DNA of 64,000 nucleotides from contig JAIOPI010000014.1 in NCBI GenBank assembly GCA_021413965.1, positions 186,001 to 250,000 on the forward strand, in the 5' to 3' direction. The notes below the pieces were generated by a model. It did no database searches. It was not told where the DNA came from and saw nothing but the letters and a program-made list of their open reading frames with translations. Below are positions 63,486 through 64,000 of the stretch, piece by piece. Both the position numbers and the translations under genes were made by a program. This DNA comes from Lentisphaerota bacterium (lineage in GTDB: Bacteria; Verrucomicrobiota; Kiritimatiellia; UBA8416; JAIOPI01). How positions within the stretch are numbered: the first letter of the stretch is position 1; the number at the start of each line of letters is the position of its first letter.

Positions 63486-64000
63486 GCGTGCCCCCTGCCG
63501 CGCGGTTGGTGGCGACCTCGGCGCCCAGGGCGATCGTGGCGGCGGCTTTGCGCCCGCTCGCGAGTTCTTCGACGGTGGCAGACCATGTGCCGCGGAGATC
63601 GTTGACGGCGGGTGTCCACGTCAGCGTGTACGTGCCGGCATCGGTCGCGCGGTAGCCGCCAATGGGTGACGCGTTGCCGGCCGGATCGCGAAGTTCGATG
63701 TGGATGGGGACCGCGCCGGGGACGGGGCCGCTGGCGCCGCGGACCTGTACGGTCAGCGTCGCCGGCTGCATGGCGGCGGCCGTGGCGGGCGCGGCGAGCG
63801 TCACGGTTTCGATCGGCTCCGGATAGAACGCCACCAGCGTGCCGCCGAGGCGGTCCATGTCCACGGTGAAGGTGCTGCCGGTCGCGGAGGCGTGGACGGG
63901 GAGGCGCCGGCCGGTGCCCAGGTCGTAGGGGACGCCGGGCAGCGTGGTGAAGGTGACAGGCGCCGCAAAACGCCCACGCTCGACTTCGTCGATCCAGGGC
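63478..64000 (-). CDS. C-terminal part of a large protein, N-terminus beyond the window
   Basis: A frame open from the right edge to the TGA at 63478-63480 gives the last 173 residues. The first visible ones read WIDEVERGRFAAPVTFTTLP; the middle has YDLGTGRRLPV and RLGGTLVAFYPEPIETVTL. A beta-sandwich of immunoglobulin-like type follows (PATLTVQVRGASGPVPGAVP, DAGTYTLTWTPAVNDLRGTW). Such a layout is found at the C-terminal end of large exported glycan-active proteins, but nothing catalytic is in view. The stop overlaps the next start, so it is cotranscribed with the two exported proteins downstream. Confidence 0.72.
   Translation of the reverse strand, partial: PWIDEVERGRFAAPVTFTTLPGVPYDLGTGRRLPVHASATGSTFTVDMDRLGGTLVAFYPEPIETVTLAAPATAAAMQPATLTVQVRGASGPVPGAVPIHIELRDPAGNASPIGGYRATDAGTYTLTWTPAVNDLRGTWSATVEELASGRKAAATIALGAEVATNRAAGGTHD

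Overview
The window is GC-rich, densely coded bacterial chromosome. It has no rRNA, tRNA, phage or CRISPR signal. Its character is that of a carbohydrate-degrading member of the PVC superphylum, most likely Kiritimatiellota, Lentisphaerota or a neighbouring Verrucomicrobiota lineage. This is inferred from very large secreted proteins with lamin-tail and CotH domains, beta-helix repeat proteins, GntR regulators carrying LacI-type sensor domains, several uroporphyrinogen-decarboxylase-like methyltransferase homologues, an S23-type four-helix-bundle gene and a dispersed hairpin repeat. No marker gene fixes the phylum.

Region 1 (1-6.3 kb): two overlapping minus-strand genes for secreted proteins run off the left edge. 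They diverge, across an AT-rich control region with two near-identical 17-bp repeats, from a GntR/LacI-type regulator and a GH94 phosphorylase. Region 2 (6.3-21.8 kb): an S23 four-helix-bundle cassette with its own flanking repeats lies here, followed by large exported proteins: a six-LTD CotH protein, a metallophosphoesterase, and two related beta-helix proteins, the larger built of three tandem 470-residue units. Both beta-helix genes have the same palindromic site in their leaders. A hairpin repeat sits 28-48 nt after three stop codons.

Region 3 (21.8-27.7 kb, minus): an MFS transporter and a 1312-residue exported multidomain protein. Region 4 (27.8-41.5 kb, plus): a tightly coupled operon with 4-nt overlaps. 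It encodes GH94 phosphorylase, GH38 mannosidase, a cytoplasmic paralogue of the 1312-residue protein, a LacI regulator, a GH42-like enzyme, a GH32/GH43-like propeller protein and a lipoprotein phosphoesterase. Regions 3 and 4 diverge from one AT-rich control region carrying a third, weaker copy of the palindrome.

Region 5 (41.9-45.8 kb): a URO-D-like protein, an aldo/keto reductase, a fuconolactonase-like amidohydrolase and a zinc dehydrogenase, consistent with oxidative breakdown of L-fucose or a similar sugar. Region 6 (46.0-59.0 kb): an MFS importer under an inverted repeat, an unrecognised large cytoplasmic protein, a GH20-like enzyme, two tandem GntR/LacI-type paralogues, a second URO-D-like protein, an unknown protein, a Gfo/Idh/MocA oxidoreductase and a double metallo-beta-lactamase-fold protein. 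Region 7 (59.0-64 kb, minus): three exported proteins, the last cut by the right edge.

Taken together, the cytoplasmic enzymes look like machinery for taking up oligosaccharides and breaking them down inside the cell by phosphorolysis and hydrolysis, then oxidising the freed sugars. Each cluster has its own regulator. The exported giants probably act at the cell surface. Substrates are inferred from family only.
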